Positions 7,886 to 15,746 of a DNA stretch of 64,000 nucleotides are shown in pieces. Location of the stretch: assembly GCA_017431005.1 (NCBI GenBank), contig JAFRLY010000016.1:1-64000 (forward strand). Direction: 5' to 3'. Numbering within the stretch: position 1 is the first letter of the stretch; each line of letters begins with the position of its first letter. The notes beneath the pieces are model-generated. The model did no database searches. It saw nothing but the letters and a program-made list of their open reading frames with translations, and was not told the origin of the DNA. The position numbers were made by a program, and so were the translations under genes. Source of the stretch: Clostridia bacterium. GTDB lineage: Bacteria; Bacillota; Clostridia; Christensenellales; Aristaeellaceae.

Positions 7886-8783
7886 AGGTCTGCCGTTCTT
7901 TGCGGATCGCGCCGGCATACAGCCAGCCCATCACCGCCAGAATCAGAACCATCAGCACGTAGCTGAAGTCGGCGAGTATTTCACTGGATCCCTTCTGCCG
8001 GGCGAATTCCTCGCCCACGATGCCACCCATGCACAGCAGCAGCCACAAAGCCGGCAGGAAGCGTTTCCAGCCTCCCTGTTTTCTGCCGCAGGCCAGCAGC
8101 ATCAGCGCCATCAGGATGATTGCGCAGAGGATCTGCTCCACGTAAACAAAGCCCCATTTCATGGCCTGGTTCCGCAGATTCTCCAGCATAATCTGGCAGA
8201 GGGCCAGGGCGAATACCGTTTTTTCAAACCGGATGCCGTCCCGTTCCTCCTTCATCCTCCAGGCACATACAGCGATCACCAGGGCCGCCAGCGCTTCCAG
8301 CACGAACACTGCCAGATACTTGTCGCCCCAGGAGTCCGTAACCGCGAACGGTGCCCGGGCCAGGATGCCGCCCTCCAGCAGCGATCCGGCGCCCAGCTTG
8401 CCCAGATGCGCTTCGCCAAGCCTGATTCCGGCGATCAGCAGCGCACCCGGAGCCGCGAAGGCGTCCAGCGCCTTCCGCGGGGGCTGCTTCATCAGCGCGG
8501 CCGCCGCCCGGATTCCCAGCCACACGCCGGCCGCTCCGCCCACGAAGCACAGGCGCTTCGGTTCGAATTCCAGAAAGACCTCCCATTCGCCCCACTCCAG
8601 AATGTAATCCAGCTGAAGCAGCAGCACATAGAAAACCTTGGCCAGAATCAGCGCCAGCGCTGTGCAGACCGGCAGGGCCGCTGCCGCGAGCGCGGGCTTC
8701 TGCCCGTTCCGCTTCAGCATTGCCGCGAATAATCCAAAGACGGCGGCGATCGTCGCCGCCGTCTGAATCAGATAACCTGTCAT
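7884..8783 (-). CDS. Multi-pass membrane protein, remotely Lgt-like
   Basis: Integral membrane protein of 299 aa with about eight hydrophobic helices. The segment GGAAGVWLGIRAAAALMKQPPRKALDAFAAPGALLIAGIRLGE (about 82-124) resembles the glycine-rich GG(L/M)xGG...D...P...GRxGC region of prolipoprotein diacylglyceryl transferase. The catalytic His-Gly and other Lgt signature residues are not evident, so it may be a non-catalytic relative. AAAGGA lies 8 nt upstream of the ATG. It is 12 bp downstream of the phosphodiester-glycosidase gene and probably in the same operon. The Lgt relation is tentative. Confidence 0.6.
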   Translation of the reverse strand: MTGYLIQTAATIAAVFGLFAAMLKRNGQKPALAAAALPVCTALALILAKVFYVLLLQLDYILEWGEWEVFLEFEPKRLCFVGGAAGVWLGIRAAAALMKQPPRKALDAFAAPGALLIAGIRLGEAHLGKLGAGSLLEGGILARAPFAVTDSWGDKYLAVFVLEALAALVIAVCAWRMKEERDGIRFEKTVFALALCQIMLENLRNQAMKWGFVYVEQILCAIILMALMLLACGRKQGGWKRFLPALWLLLCMGGIVGEEFARQKGSSEILADFSYVLMVLILAVMGWLYAGAIRKERQT

Positions 8784-8795
8784 CTCAACCGTCCT

Positions 8796-9695
8796 TTACT
8801 GACCGGGGCCCGGATAGGCCGTGGCGAAGTAAATAATGTCCGCCAGGTCCCGGGTGTTGGGATTCTCCACGTCGTTGATCTTCTGTCCGTTGATGATCAG
8901 CACCGTGCTGTCGCCGCCGTCCAGATTGTAGGCGATCTGAATATCCTTCATCTCCGCCACAAAGTTCCGGAACTTTTCCAGCGTCATGCCCTTGCTGCCG
9001 CGCCGCGGAGCCGCGCAGCAGATTACCCGGTACTGCAGGGGGCCGGTCTGGGCGAGGGCCATCCGCTGGCATCCCACGTCCTCCGACATGGCGATGCTGT
9101 ATCCGCCCTGCCGGATCTTTCCGTCCAGCACCAGCAGCGGTCCGAAGGAGAAGGCGTTGATGATCTTTTTGCCGTCAATCTGATCCGGAATATCCCCGCG
9201 GTCCGGCGCCATATAGCCGTGGAAATCCCCGTCCTCGTCAATGACCAGGATATCCCGGTTGCCCCGCAGGTGGTTCAGGTAGGTCACTCCCTGCCGGACA
9301 ACGTAATCATGTCCCTTGTAGCTGAAGTAGTCGCCGTTGATCGCCAGCACGGCGTTCATGCGCTGCGCCATCCGGGTTCCCGGGGCGACGCCGCTGCTGT
9401 CCCATCCGTCGGCGGAAGCGGTGCGCAGCTGGCTGGGATCCTTGATTTCAATGTTCACGATCCAGTAGTCGCATTCCTCCCGGCGGCCCGTTTCGATGGT
9501 GAACCGCAGGGTCGGATCCTCGTATTCCGTGTCGGTAAGGAAAAATTTGCTGTCCACCGGCAGTCCGGGGGAATCGTTGATCGGCAGGGAATAATGGGAG
9601 GTGTCATCCTCGTCCACCGCCAGGGTTCCGTGCGCCAGCACAGGCAGCAGGCTCAGGCAGCAGATCAGCAGCACGGCAATTCCTCTTTTTTTCAT
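8796..9695 (-). CDS. Secreted phosphodiester glycosidase (NAGPA-like) protein, copy 2
   Basis: Exported protein of 299 aa. The signal peptide is MKKRGIAVLLICCLSLLPVLAHG. The NAGPA-type domain includes NAVLAINGDYFSY, GPLLVLDGK and the family hallmark YNLDGGDSTVLIING. Related enzymes remove GlcNAc from phosphodiester-linked glycans or modify wall and exopolysaccharide phosphodiesters; the substrate here is unknown. The ATG at 9695 overlaps the stop of the upstream paralogue (ATGA) and is preceded by GAGGAAA. A longer in-frame extension to 9959 is shadow translation of that paralogue and was discarded. The two copies are clearly homologous but diverged. Confidence 0.85.
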   Translation of the reverse strand: MKKRGIAVLLICCLSLLPVLAHGTLAVDEDDTSHYSLPINDSPGLPVDSKFFLTDTEYEDPTLRFTIETGRREECDYWIVNIEIKDPSQLRTASADGWDSSGVAPGTRMAQRMNAVLAINGDYFSYKGHDYVVRQGVTYLNHLRGNRDILVIDEDGDFHGYMAPDRGDIPDQIDGKKIINAFSFGPLLVLDGKIRQGGYSIAMSEDVGCQRMALAQTGPLQYRVICCAAPRRGSKGMTLEKFRNFVAEMKDIQIAYNLDGGDSTVLIINGQKINDVENPNTRDLADIIYFATAYPGPGQ

Positions 9696-10627
9696 TCTTG
9701 CGTTTCCTCCTCTGTATGCCAGGCGCTGACGAAGTAGATGCAGCCTCCGGCCACCCGTTCCTTGGGATTGTTTCTGGCATTGATTTTGGCGAAGAAGGTC
9801 TCCTCGCCGCGTCTGGTGCGTCCCTTGAAGGACATGGTCGAGGATGATCCGCCGTCCAGGTTGTAAAACAGCTTCACGTCTCCGAAGGAGGCCACCATTT
9901 CTCCGAACTGCTGAATTGTCAGCCCCTTGGAGCCCGGGTCCTCCGGTCCCTCGCAGCAAACGCAGATGTATTCCAGCGGGCCGATCTGCCCGATCCCCAT
10001 CCGCTGGGCATTCGCGAACGCGCCCATGTCCAGGTTGACGGTCACCTCCTGCGGTTCGCCGTCGATAACGATGCCCGGGCCGAAGGTGAAGGTGTTCACC
10101 AGCGTTCCCGGAAAGTTCGCGATATCCTCGTTGGTGGCCTTGGGGAAGAGATGAAAATCTCCCTGATCGTCAATCCCGAGCACGTCGTAGTTGCCCTTGC
10201 ACCGTTCCCGGTAGCTGACGCCCTGCCGGACCACGCTGCCCACATTGGGCCGCTGGTTGAACCAGTCGTCGTTGATCGCGAAAACCGCGTTGACCCGCTT
10301 GGCGTAAACCCGCACATACTCGGTCTGAGCCTTGCCGTACCGGCCGCCGGCCATGTAGGTGCGCAGCTGGGTCGGATAGGCCACCTTGATCCGGGCGGCC
10401 ATCCAGTTGGTGTCCATCCAGCGCCCCTCAGTGATATGGATTTCCAGCGTGGGATCCTGATAGCCCACCGCGAAATCCTTGCCTTCCTCCTCCAGGTAGA
10501 ACTCAGCCCTGGGCTCGATGGAAGCCGCTTCCTCCACGGTTGGCGCTATCGCCTGGTCTGCGAACGCGTTCCCGGCAAGCAGGAACGCTGCCAGCATGCA
10601 AAGCAGAGCCGACCGGATTTTTCTCAT
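9692..10627 (-). CDS. Secreted phosphodiester glycosidase (NAGPA-like) protein, copy 1
   Basis: Exported protein of 311 aa and first gene of a leftward operon. The signal peptide is MRKIRSALLCMLAAFLLAGNAFADQ. Conserved segments are NAVFAINDDWFNQ, FTFGPGIVIDG and the NAGPA hallmark FYNLDGGSSSTMSFKG. It is predicted to act outside the cell on glycan phosphodiesters (family knowledge; the substrate is not visible). GGAGGG lies 7 nt upstream of the ATG, and a perfect consensus promoter lies at 10676-10704. It is translationally coupled to the second copy. Confidence 0.85.
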   Translation of the reverse strand: MRKIRSALLCMLAAFLLAGNAFADQAIAPTVEEAASIEPRAEFYLEEEGKDFAVGYQDPTLEIHITEGRWMDTNWMAARIKVAYPTQLRTYMAGGRYGKAQTEYVRVYAKRVNAVFAINDDWFNQRPNVGSVVRQGVSYRERCKGNYDVLGIDDQGDFHLFPKATNEDIANFPGTLVNTFTFGPGIVIDGEPQEVTVNLDMGAFANAQRMGIGQIGPLEYICVCCEGPEDPGSKGLTIQQFGEMVASFGDVKLFYNLDGGSSSTMSFKGRTRRGEETFFAKINARNNPKERVAGGCIYFVSAWHTEEETQE

Positions 10628-10675
10628 TTCGTACCCTCCGTCAACGGCCTTCTGAAATCAAACATACAAATAGTT

Positions 10676-10704
10676 ATTATATTCGCCGTGAAAAGCCCTG
10701 TCAA
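10676..10704 (-). promoter_or_regulatory. Consensus sigma-A promoter of the NAGPA operon
   Basis: TTGACA (10704-10699), a 17-bp spacer and TATAAT (10681-10676), both hexamers perfect, about 50 bp upstream of the first gene. Confidence 0.88.
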
Positions 10705-10719
10705 ATGCTTTGCCCCGGC

Positions 10720-11766
10720 TCAGCGCCTGATGCGCACGCCGTATCCGGCGCTGGTGTACTGACCTCCGTCCTCCGCGATCCAGCAGGCTTCTCCGCCCAG
10801 CTTCTGCAGCAGGGCCTCCCCTTCTTCCCTGTTCATCAGGAACAGCGCGGTGGACAGTCCGTCCGCCAGCCCGGAGTCCTCATGCAGGATCGTGACCGAC
10901 CGCCATTTCCGTCCGGGCATCCGGGTTTCCGGATCGATCAGGTGATGGTACCGTACGCCGTCCACCTCGTACCACCGCTGGTAGTCCCCGCTTGTCACCA
11001 CGGCGCCCTGCTCCAGGCGCACCGCGTGCACATAGTCGCTGCCGTTTCCGTCCGGATTCTGAATGCCGACAATCCAGGGGCTTCCGTCCGTCGGCTTCGG
11101 GCCCGTTGCGCATACGTTCCCGCCGAGGTTCACCAGCCAGCCCGCTTCAAAGTGCCCGCAGACCTGCTGGGCCGCGTAGCCCTTGGCCAGTGCGCCGAGA
11201 TCCAGGCTGGCCTCGGGGTCTGTCAGCCGCACCGTGCCTGCCTCCGGATCAATCTCCAGCAGGTCGAACCCGGTGTGCGCCATGGCCTGCTCCAGCGCCT
11301 CCGCGTCAGGCAGCGCCGCTTCCTCCGGGCGCTGAATGCCGGTCTCCCGGGCCTCGTGCCATTCCCGCAGCATGGCCCCCAGCGTCACGTCCACCTTGCC
11401 GCCCGTCGCCTCGCTCAGCTCCCGGGCAAAAAGCAGCAGCTCCGTCAGCCGGCTGTCAACCTGAACAGGTTCGCCGCCGGCGTTGAGATTCACGGTTCTG
11501 GCATTGTTGATACCGTCGTAGGTATGGTAGATATCGCACAGCTGATGCCATTCCAGCAGTTCCTTCAGCAGCTGATCCGCCTTGCTCCGGAACTGCTGTT
11601 CGTCCTCCGCGAATCCGGTGATCACCGTCACGGTATCAAAAAGATCGGTGGAGCTCAGCTGGTAGCGATTCAGCTGTCCGGACCCGGCGGAGCAGCCCCC
11701 GAGCCATGCGCACATCAGCAGGATCGTCAGGATCAGCCCGGCAGTCCTGGAAAACCTTTTTTTCAT
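10720..11766 (-). CDS. apbE: FAD:protein FMN transferase (ApbE family lipoprotein)
   Basis: Extracytoplasmic lipoprotein of 348 aa that covalently attaches FMN from FAD to threonines of target proteins. It starts with a lipoprotein signal (LLMCAWLGGC). The ApbE motifs are SLDLGALAKGYAAQQV, GGNVCATGPK...PWIVGIQNP, and the Mg/FAD-binding TSGDYQRWYEVDGVRYHHLIDPETRMPG. I chose the ATG at 11766, preceded by GAGAGGA; the upstream in-frame extension has no signal peptide and crosses the divergent promoter. No flavinylated partner (Rnf, Nqr or a FMN-bind protein) is in the window. Confidence 0.93.
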   Translation of the reverse strand: MKKRFSRTAGLILTILLMCAWLGGCSAGSGQLNRYQLSSTDLFDTVTVITGFAEDEQQFRSKADQLLKELLEWHQLCDIYHTYDGINNARTVNLNAGGEPVQVDSRLTELLLFARELSEATGGKVDVTLGAMLREWHEARETGIQRPEEAALPDAEALEQAMAHTGFDLLEIDPEAGTVRLTDPEASLDLGALAKGYAAQQVCGHFEAGWLVNLGGNVCATGPKPTDGSPWIVGIQNPDGNGSDYVHAVRLEQGAVVTSGDYQRWYEVDGVRYHHLIDPETRMPGRKWRSVTILHEDSGLADGLSTALFLMNREEGEALLQKLGGEACWIAEDGGQYTSAGYGVRIRR

Positions 11767-11880
11767 ATCCCTGTCCTCTCCGGGCCGCCGGCGGTATGCT
11801 TCTGTCTGCCGGCAGCGCCTCATTCTATCATTTTTCGGTATCTGTTTCAAGAAACCGGTTTGCTCCGCCTTCTTTGCGCA

Positions 11881-11909
11881 TTGACAGCAGCATGCGGCGT
11901 GACTATAAT
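11881..11909 (+). promoter_or_regulatory. Consensus promoter of the thiT riboswitch transcript
   Basis: TTGACA (11881-11886), a 17-bp spacer and TATAAT (11904-11909). Transcription should start about 20 nt before the TPP aptamer. Confidence 0.9.
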
Positions 11910-11936
11910 ATCCGTGTTCTGCCGGGAGCAGAAGGA

Positions 11937-12023
11937 CGCTGGGGGAGCCGCGGCTGCGGCTGAGAAAACCGGAAACGGTTTGACCCTTGGAACCTGTGTA
12001 GGTAATCCTACCGAAGGGAAGCG
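11937..12023 (+). ncRNA. TPP riboswitch (THI element)
   Basis: It shows the conserved core CTGAGA (11960-11965) and ACCCTTGGAACCTG, followed by GGTAATCCTACC-GAAGGGAA, as in TPP aptamers. P1 can form between CGCT (11937-11940) and AGCG (12020-12023). TPP binding is expected to free the downstream terminator (12047-12079) and switch off thiT. Confidence 0.93.
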
Positions 12024-12048
12024 GCATCACGATTTACATACCGCTTCC
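12017..12048 (+). promoter_or_regulatory. Putative antiterminator stem of the TPP riboswitch
   Basis: GGAAGCGG (12017-12024), which contains the 3' strand of P1, is perfectly complementary to CCGCTTCC (12041-12048). CCGCTTCC overlaps the first bases of the terminator stem, so aptamer closure and antitermination are mutually exclusive. Confidence 0.6.
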
Positions 12049-12079
12049 ACATGCGTCTCCGCATGTGGGTTTTCTTTTT
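12047..12079 (+). terminator. Riboswitch-controlled transcription terminator
   Basis: A 9-bp stem CCACATGCG (12047-12055) with CGCATGTGG (12060-12068) is followed by a T-rich tract (12070-12079), before the thiT ribosome binding site. Confidence 0.88.
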
Positions 12080-12113
12080 CCGGCAAAAAGAAAATGAAAG
12101 GACGGAATCCCAA

Positions 12114-12698
12114 ATGAAACAGAACCTGACCCGTAAACTGGCTGAAAGCGCGCTGCTGATCGCAATCGCGACGGTCCTGAGCCTGATCAAATTCGACCTG
12201 CCCTTCGGCGGCGGCGTTACCCTCGTCAGCATGTTACCCCTGATCCTGATCAGTCATCGCTGGGGTTGGAAATGGGGCGTGCTGGCAGCTTTTGTTTACA
12301 GCCTGATCCAGCTGATGCTCGGCCTGGACAATGTGGGCTATGCCACCTCCTTCGTCATGGCACTGGGCGTCATCTTCCTGGATTATGTCATCGCCTATAC
12401 GGTGATCGGTCTCTCCGGCATCTTTGATCTTTCCCTCGGCAAAACCTGGAAGTCCGTGGCTGCCGGCATCGCCGTCACCTTCGTCCTGCGCTTCTGCTGC
12501 CATCTGATCACCGGCGCCTGGATCTGGGGCGGATGGATGCCGGAAACCTTTATGAATATGACCATGACCAGCCCCTGGCTGTATTCCTTCCTCTATAACG
12601 GCTGGTATATGCTGGCGGAGCTGGTGCTTACAGAAATCGTCGCCATGCTGCTCTACAAGCCTCTCGGACGCTTCTTCCGCCTGGAGGATCTCCGCTGA
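12114..12698 (+). CDS. thiT: Energy-coupled thiamine transporter substrate-binding subunit ThiT
   Basis: S-component of an ECF transporter, 194 aa with about six membrane helices, binding thiamine from outside. Family features are the N-terminal helix followed by GGGVTLVSMLPLILISHRWGWKWG and the aromatic-rich segment GAWIWGGWMPETF...YSFLYNGWYM. The start is the ATG at 12114 with AAAGGA about 10 nt upstream; an in-frame extension back to 12051 would overlap the terminator. Control by the upstream TPP riboswitch strongly supports the function. The shared ECF module (EcfA/A'/T) is not in the window. Confidence 0.93.
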   Translation: MKQNLTRKLAESALLIAIATVLSLIKFDLPFGGGVTLVSMLPLILISHRWGWKWGVLAAFVYSLIQLMLGLDNVGYATSFVMALGVIFLDYVIAYTVIGLSGIFDLSLGKTWKSVAAGIAVTFVLRFCCHLITGAWIWGGWMPETFMNMTMTSPWLYSFLYNGWYMLAELVLTEIVAMLLYKPLGRFFRLEDLR

Positions 12699-12727
12699 GT
12701 TTTCCGTCATGAAAAGGGTTGATTTTC

Positions 12728-12756
12728 TTGACACTTTCGCACTTTTGTGATATTCT
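12728..12756 (+). promoter_or_regulatory. Promoter of the rightward DUF3048 gene
   Basis: TTGACA (12728-12733), a 17-bp spacer and TATTCT (12751-12756). Spacing, -35 and TGTGATATTCT are identical to the promoter of the paralogue at 5631-6791. A TGTAAC site follows near 12768. Confidence 0.8.
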
Positions 12757-12803
12757 CATAAAGGTTTTGTAACTTTTATGCCGAATAGAAGGAGTGAGCA
12801 CGG

Positions 12804-14006
12804 ATGAAAAAGCTTTTAGGTATTCTTCTTGCCCTGATGGTGGTCCTTTCCGCGGTTTCCGCCCTGGCGGATCCGATCGCTCTGGATCCCGCGACTCCCT
12901 ATGATGTGAAGATCAATCCCGCCGGGGAGAATGAGGTTCCCGAAGGCGTCAGCCCCACCACGGGCCTGACCCTCAGCGAGATCGATTATCCGGAAGACGC
13001 AGGCTATGTGGGTCTGGCCGTCACCGGGCGTTATAGCCCCGCCATGGTGCAGATCGATAACACCGACGGCGGCTTCGGCAACCGCGCTCCCTGGAACGCC
13101 AGCTATGCGGATGTCATGTATGAAACGCCCCTGTATAAAAAGGGAAACACCCGTATCAGCCTCATCTTCTCCGATATTATTCCCGATTATGTTGGCCCGG
13201 TCCGCAGCGCCCGTGTCGAGCATATCTGGCTCCGCGAGGAGTGGGATGCGGCCTTCGTGTTCTGGGGCGGCCAGCAGTATTCCAGGACCAATATCTACAA
13301 TGCGATCAGGGAGCTCGGCCACAAGGTTGACCAGAACAACAACTTCTATGACGGTACCAACGGCAGAGGCGCTTCCCATCCCTGGATCGATTTCATGGGC
13401 AAGAGCGTGGTCCTCTCGAATCCGCACAATGCCTACGCCAAACTGGCCGCTCTGATGACCCAGGTTTATCCGGCTGATTACGTGCCTGCCCGGGTGCATG
13501 CCTTCCGCTTCACGGATGAGCTGCCCACCGGCGGCGATGAGGCCTCCAACATCTATGTTTCCTGGGGTGAAAAGCAGTACGGCAGCACAATCGAGTATGA
13601 TGAGGATGAAAACCTCTACTACCGTTACATGACCTCCGATCCCAAGAACCCGCAGCTGTATGACGAAATCGCTCCTGTCGTCGTCAAGGGCGATAAGATC
13701 GTTCACGGCAATCCTGTCACCTTCAGCAACGTCATCGTCCAGTGGATGCAGATCGAGTATCCGACCTCCGACGGCCCCAAGCCCATCGTCACCGGTAGCG
13801 GCAATGCGGATTACTTCATCGGCGGCCGTCATCTGACCGGCGTCTGGAACCGGAATGAGCTGACCGACCGCACCGTTTTCTACGGCATGGACGGCAATGA
13901 GATCGAGCTGCAGCGCGGCCACACCCTGATCATCACCATGGATTATCTGGATGTCACCGGCAAGAAGCACGAGCCCGTCAAGGGACGCGGCATCAGCTAC
14001 GAATAA
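12804..14006 (+). CDS. Secreted DUF3048 (YerB-like) protein, paralogue
   Basis: Exported protein of 400 aa with a signal peptide (MKKLLGILLALMVVLSAVSALADP). It carries the same DUF3048 landmarks as its leftward paralogue: EGVSPTTGL, GRYSPAMVQIDNTDGGFGNRAPWNASYADVMYETPLY, FSDIIPDYVGPVRSAR, and the C-terminal TDRTVFYGMDGNEIELQRGHTLIITMDY. AGAAGGAG precedes the ATG. It is flanked by its own promoter and a strong terminator, so it is monocistronic. The function of the family is unknown; envelope association is inferred from the export signal and the shared regulation with a gene beside the two-component system. Confidence 0.85.
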   Translation: MKKLLGILLALMVVLSAVSALADPIALDPATPYDVKINPAGENEVPEGVSPTTGLTLSEIDYPEDAGYVGLAVTGRYSPAMVQIDNTDGGFGNRAPWNASYADVMYETPLYKKGNTRISLIFSDIIPDYVGPVRSARVEHIWLREEWDAAFVFWGGQQYSRTNIYNAIRELGHKVDQNNNFYDGTNGRGASHPWIDFMGKSVVLSNPHNAYAKLAALMTQVYPADYVPARVHAFRFTDELPTGGDEASNIYVSWGEKQYGSTIEYDEDENLYYRYMTSDPKNPQLYDEIAPVVVKGDKIVHGNPVTFSNVIVQWMQIEYPTSDGPKPIVTGSGNADYFIGGRHLTGVWNRNELTDRTVFYGMDGNEIELQRGHTLIITMDYLDVTGKKHEPVKGRGISYE

Positions 14007-14020
14007 GCAGGAAAAATATA

Positions 14021-14051
14021 CGGTCCGGCCTTCTGGCCGGACCATTTTTTT
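14021..14051 (+). terminator. Terminator of the rightward DUF3048 gene
   Basis: A 9-bp stem GGTCCGGCC (14022-14030) with GGCCGGACC (14035-14043) is followed by T7 (14045-14051). Confidence 0.92.
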
Positions 14052-14148
14052 ATCTCGCTTTTTTACCCTTTTCTGTGTTATACTGGTGCCGGAAAATCAG
14101 GACAATCCTTTTACATTCATCCATCACAGATTAACAGGAGGTTTTGAT

Positions 14149-15648
14149 ATGTCTCAGAACACGGCAGCCGCATTGTGCAATGATCCCGTTACCCCCTGCA
14201 GAAAGGTCGCCTTCGTAGGCTCCGAATGCTATCCCTTCGTCAAGACCGGCGGTCTGGGCGATGTGATGTACGCCCTGCCCCGCGCCCTTCTCAAAGAGGA
14301 CTGCGAGGTCCGGGTCATCCTCCCCCTGTATAACTGCATGGCGGATAAATACAAGAAAATGCTGGAGTACAAAGGCTCCTTCATGATGGATCTGACGCTG
14401 GAAGGTCGCACCTTCTATGTCGGCATCATGGAAGCCGAAATGGACGGCGTCACCTATGACTTTATTGACAACAAGGAATTCTTTGACTGGGGCAATCCCT
14501 ATACCGGCCTCTGGGAGGATATCCCGAAGTACTGCTTCTTCTCGAAGGCCTCCCTGGCGGTGCTGAACTATCTGGGCTGGATTCCGGATATCATCCACTG
14601 CCACGACTGGCAGGCGGCGCTCGTCCCGATGTATCTCCGCACCCATTTCGCCATCACGCCGGTCGGCGAGGCGAAGTCCGTCCTCACCATTCACAACCTG
14701 CGCTTTCAGGGCATCTGCAGCATTCCCCACCTCAAGTACTGGTCCGGCCTGCCGGATCACCTCTTCCATTATCCCTGGCTGAAGATCAATGACGATGAAG
14801 CCAACATGTTCAAGGGCGGCCTGGCCTTCGCGGACTGGATCACCACCGTCAGCGCCACCTACGCGCAGGAAATCCAGACGTCTGATTTCGGCGAGGGCCT
14901 GGATAATCATCTGCGGTATCACAGCCCGAAGCTCAGCGGCATCGTCAACGGCATTGACGTGGATATCTGGAACAGCGCCACCGACAAGCTGCTGGAGGCT
15001 CCCTATGACGAATCCGATTTCCTGGAGAAGAAGATTCTGAACAAGCGGGCCCTGCAGCAGAAGATGGGCTTGGAGCAGGATGACGGAAAGATGGTCCTGG
15101 GCCTGGTTTCCCGTCTGACGGACCAGAAGGGTCTGGATCTGATCGACACGATCTTCACCCGGATCATGGACGGCAACACCCAGGTGGTCGTCCTGGGCAC
15201 CGGCGATTCCCGCTATGAGAACGCCTTCCGCTATTATGAAAGCAAGTATAAGGGTCTGGTCAGCGCCAAGATTACGTATAACGAAAGCATCGCCCATGCG
15301 ATCTATGCCGGCGCGGACGCCTTCCTGGTGCCCAGCCTGTTCGAGCCCTGCGGCCTGACCCAGCTCATCGCCATGCGCTACGGCACCATCCCGATCGTCC
15401 GGGAGACCGGCGGTCTGAAGGACACCGTCCTGCCCTATAATCCGGAGGAGAACACCGGCAACGGCTTCACCTTCTGCCTCTACCGGCCGGATGACCTGCT
15501 GGACGCCGTCAACCGCGCCAAGACCGTCTTCTTCACGGATCGCTGGCGCTGGGATGAAATGGTCCGCCGCGACATGCAGAAGGACGTCTCCTGGGAAAAA
15601 TCAGCCGCCCAGTACGCGGATCTTTACGACCGCCTGAGCGGCGAATGA
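14149..15648 (+). CDS. glgA: Glycogen synthase (GT5, ADP-glucose dependent)
   Basis: Cytoplasmic enzyme of 499 aa that extends alpha-1,4-glucan from ADP-glucose. The N-terminal GT5 domain has the ADP-glucose motif KTGGLGDV (about residues 35-42), HCHDWQAAL and TIHNLRFQG. The C-terminal Rossmann domain has VSRLTDQKGLDLI, FEPCGLTQLIAMRYGTIPIVRETGGLKDTV and a final helix. I chose the ATG at 14149 because AGGAGG lies 7 nt upstream; the longer open frame reads through the previous terminator. The length fits the family (about 480-500 aa). No other glg gene is adjacent, so it stands alone. Confidence 0.96.
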   Translation: MSQNTAAALCNDPVTPCRKVAFVGSECYPFVKTGGLGDVMYALPRALLKEDCEVRVILPLYNCMADKYKKMLEYKGSFMMDLTLEGRTFYVGIMEAEMDGVTYDFIDNKEFFDWGNPYTGLWEDIPKYCFFSKASLAVLNYLGWIPDIIHCHDWQAALVPMYLRTHFAITPVGEAKSVLTIHNLRFQGICSIPHLKYWSGLPDHLFHYPWLKINDDEANMFKGGLAFADWITTVSATYAQEIQTSDFGEGLDNHLRYHSPKLSGIVNGIDVDIWNSATDKLLEAPYDESDFLEKKILNKRALQQKMGLEQDDGKMVLGLVSRLTDQKGLDLIDTIFTRIMDGNTQVVVLGTGDSRYENAFRYYESKYKGLVSAKITYNESIAHAIYAGADAFLVPSLFEPCGLTQLIAMRYGTIPIVRETGGLKDTVLPYNPEENTGNGFTFCLYRPDDLLDAVNRAKTVFFTDRWRWDEMVRRDMQKDVSWEKSAAQYADLYDRLSGE

Positions 15649-15663
15649 CTCCCTGAATCACCG

Positions 15664-15692
15664 ATAAAAGCTCCCCCGCGGAGCGGGGGAGC
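15664..15692 (-). terminator. Terminator of the GH106-like gene (convergent with glgA)
   Basis: A 10-bp perfect GC stem (15670-15679 with 15683-15692) is followed by TTTT on the minus strand and preceded by a T run. It lies between two convergent genes and may stop both transcripts. Confidence 0.7.
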
Positions 15693-15746
15693 GAAAAAAA
15701 TCTTTTATACCAACGATGTAAACGGAGCGCTTTCACGCTGATTTGA

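Noticed and set aside
9696..9959. N-terminal extension of the second NAGPA-like gene
   Set aside because: It is an out-of-frame translation of the upstream paralogue, Arg/Gly/Gln-rich, and lies before a proper signal peptide and ribosome binding site.
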